Part shown: piece after piece, positions 63,838 through 64,000 of the stretch
Layout of the letters: each line of letters opens with the position of its first letter
How positions within the stretch are numbered: the first letter of the stretch is position 1
Assembly: GCF_000341265.1 (NCBI RefSeq)
Contig: NZ_ANAE01000133.1
Span: 46,645 to 110,644, forward strand
From: Nocardiopsis prasina DSM 43845
GTDB taxonomy: Bacteria; Actinomycetota; Actinomycetes; Streptosporangiales; Streptosporangiaceae
Direction: 5' to 3'
DNA length: 64,000 nucleotides
The notes under the pieces: generated by a model
The model's input: the letters and a program-made list of their open reading frames with translations, nothing else
Database searches by the model: none
What the model was told of the DNA's origin: nothing
Made by a program: the position numbers and the translations under genes

Positions 63838-64000
63838 ATGACCGCGCCGATGGACGTGCCTGATTCTTCCCAGCACGCCGAGCCAGAAGCGGTCGTCGCG
63901 GGATCCAGGAACGCCGCCAGCCGATCCCTGCGCCAGATCGCCTGGCAGCGGTTCCGCAAGGACAAGGTCGGCATGACCGGCGGGGGCGGGGGCGGCCCCC
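63838..64000 (+). CDS. second oligopeptide permease (OppC-like), partial at window end
   Basis: The frame from ATG 63838 reads MTAPMDVPDSSQHAEPEAVV, then RSLRQIAWQRFRKDKVGM, almost identical in the second part to the OppC at 10600 (RSLRQIAWQRLRRDKVAM). This is the start of a paralogous permease at the head of a new operon. After that the sequence becomes TGGGGGGP from a G/C-only run at 63978-64000, where the first transmembrane segment should begin. The run looks odd and may be an assembly end. Confidence 0.75.
   Translation, partial: MTAPMDVPDSSQHAEPEAVVAGSRNAASRSLRQIAWQRFRKDKVGMTGGGGGGP

Overview
The window is high-GC DNA (about 70% or more), with actinomycete-style start sites (many GTG starts, purine-rich ribosome sites, ATGA/GTGA overlaps between genes). 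The mix of gene families (FxSxx-type peptide maturation, CYP157-like P450, DUF574 methyltransferase, actinobacterial helicase-associated protein, LutABC) suggests a filamentous actinobacterium. Nocardiopsis or a close relative is my best guess from gene content; it is an inference, since no rRNA or other marker lies in the window. I saw no tRNA or rRNA genes, CRISPR array, insertion sequence or prophage.

Layout. 1-10.0 kb is mostly ordinary chromosome: the end of an F420-type nitroreductase, a HEAT-repeat protein, an ABATE-domain protein without its zinc finger, a glycosyltransferase, a PAC2 protein, cobalamin-dependent methionine synthase (metH), a HAD phosphatase and a small membrane protein. 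10.6-16.4 kb is a complete oligopeptide-type ABC importer in the order permease C, binding lipoprotein, permease B, fused double ATPase. 16.5-20.8 kb holds a methyltransferase, a histidine phosphatase, a YchJ-like protein and a YezG-like gene broken by a frameshift. 20.8-32.4 kb is accessory: two paralogues of exactly 462 residues, two further paralogues of a second unrecognised family, a helicase-associated protein, a GltS-type glutamate symporter and an SDR oxidoreductase.

32.9-41.0 kb is the most interesting block: an FxSxx-like RiPP locus. It has an FxsB radical SAM/SPASM maturase, a stop-to-start coupled HExxH protein of the putative aKG-dependent peptide hydroxylase family, a convergent NB-ARC/TPR protein (FxsT), and then a 57-residue candidate precursor peptide ending in FVNDPE rather than FxSxx. 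The precursor is followed by an nSTAND1-type NTPase and a one-TM coiled-coil protein. 43.2-46.5 kb is an apparent RNA-repair operon: DUF2786 protein, ATP-dependent RNA ligase, and an HD-phosphoesterase/polynucleotide-kinase fusion. 46.9-49.4 kb has a DUF574 methyltransferase and a P450 without the K-helix ExxR motif.

49.4-53.5 kb is the lactate utilisation operon lutABC with a divergent FadR-type regulator and two palindromic operators. 53.4-58.7 kb has an acidic small protein, a bacterial voltage-gated channel with an unusual selectivity filter, a ketopantoate-reductase-like gene divergent from a TetR regulator over an inverted-repeat operator, and pgi. 58.8-64.0 kb is a catabolic cluster: a GntR regulator, a chlorohydrolase-like protein without the HxH metal motif, a DUF3100 membrane protein, a cytosine-deaminase-like amidohydrolase, and the start of a second oligopeptide permease paralogous to the one at 10.6 kb. 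The last bases of the window do not look like permease coding sequence.
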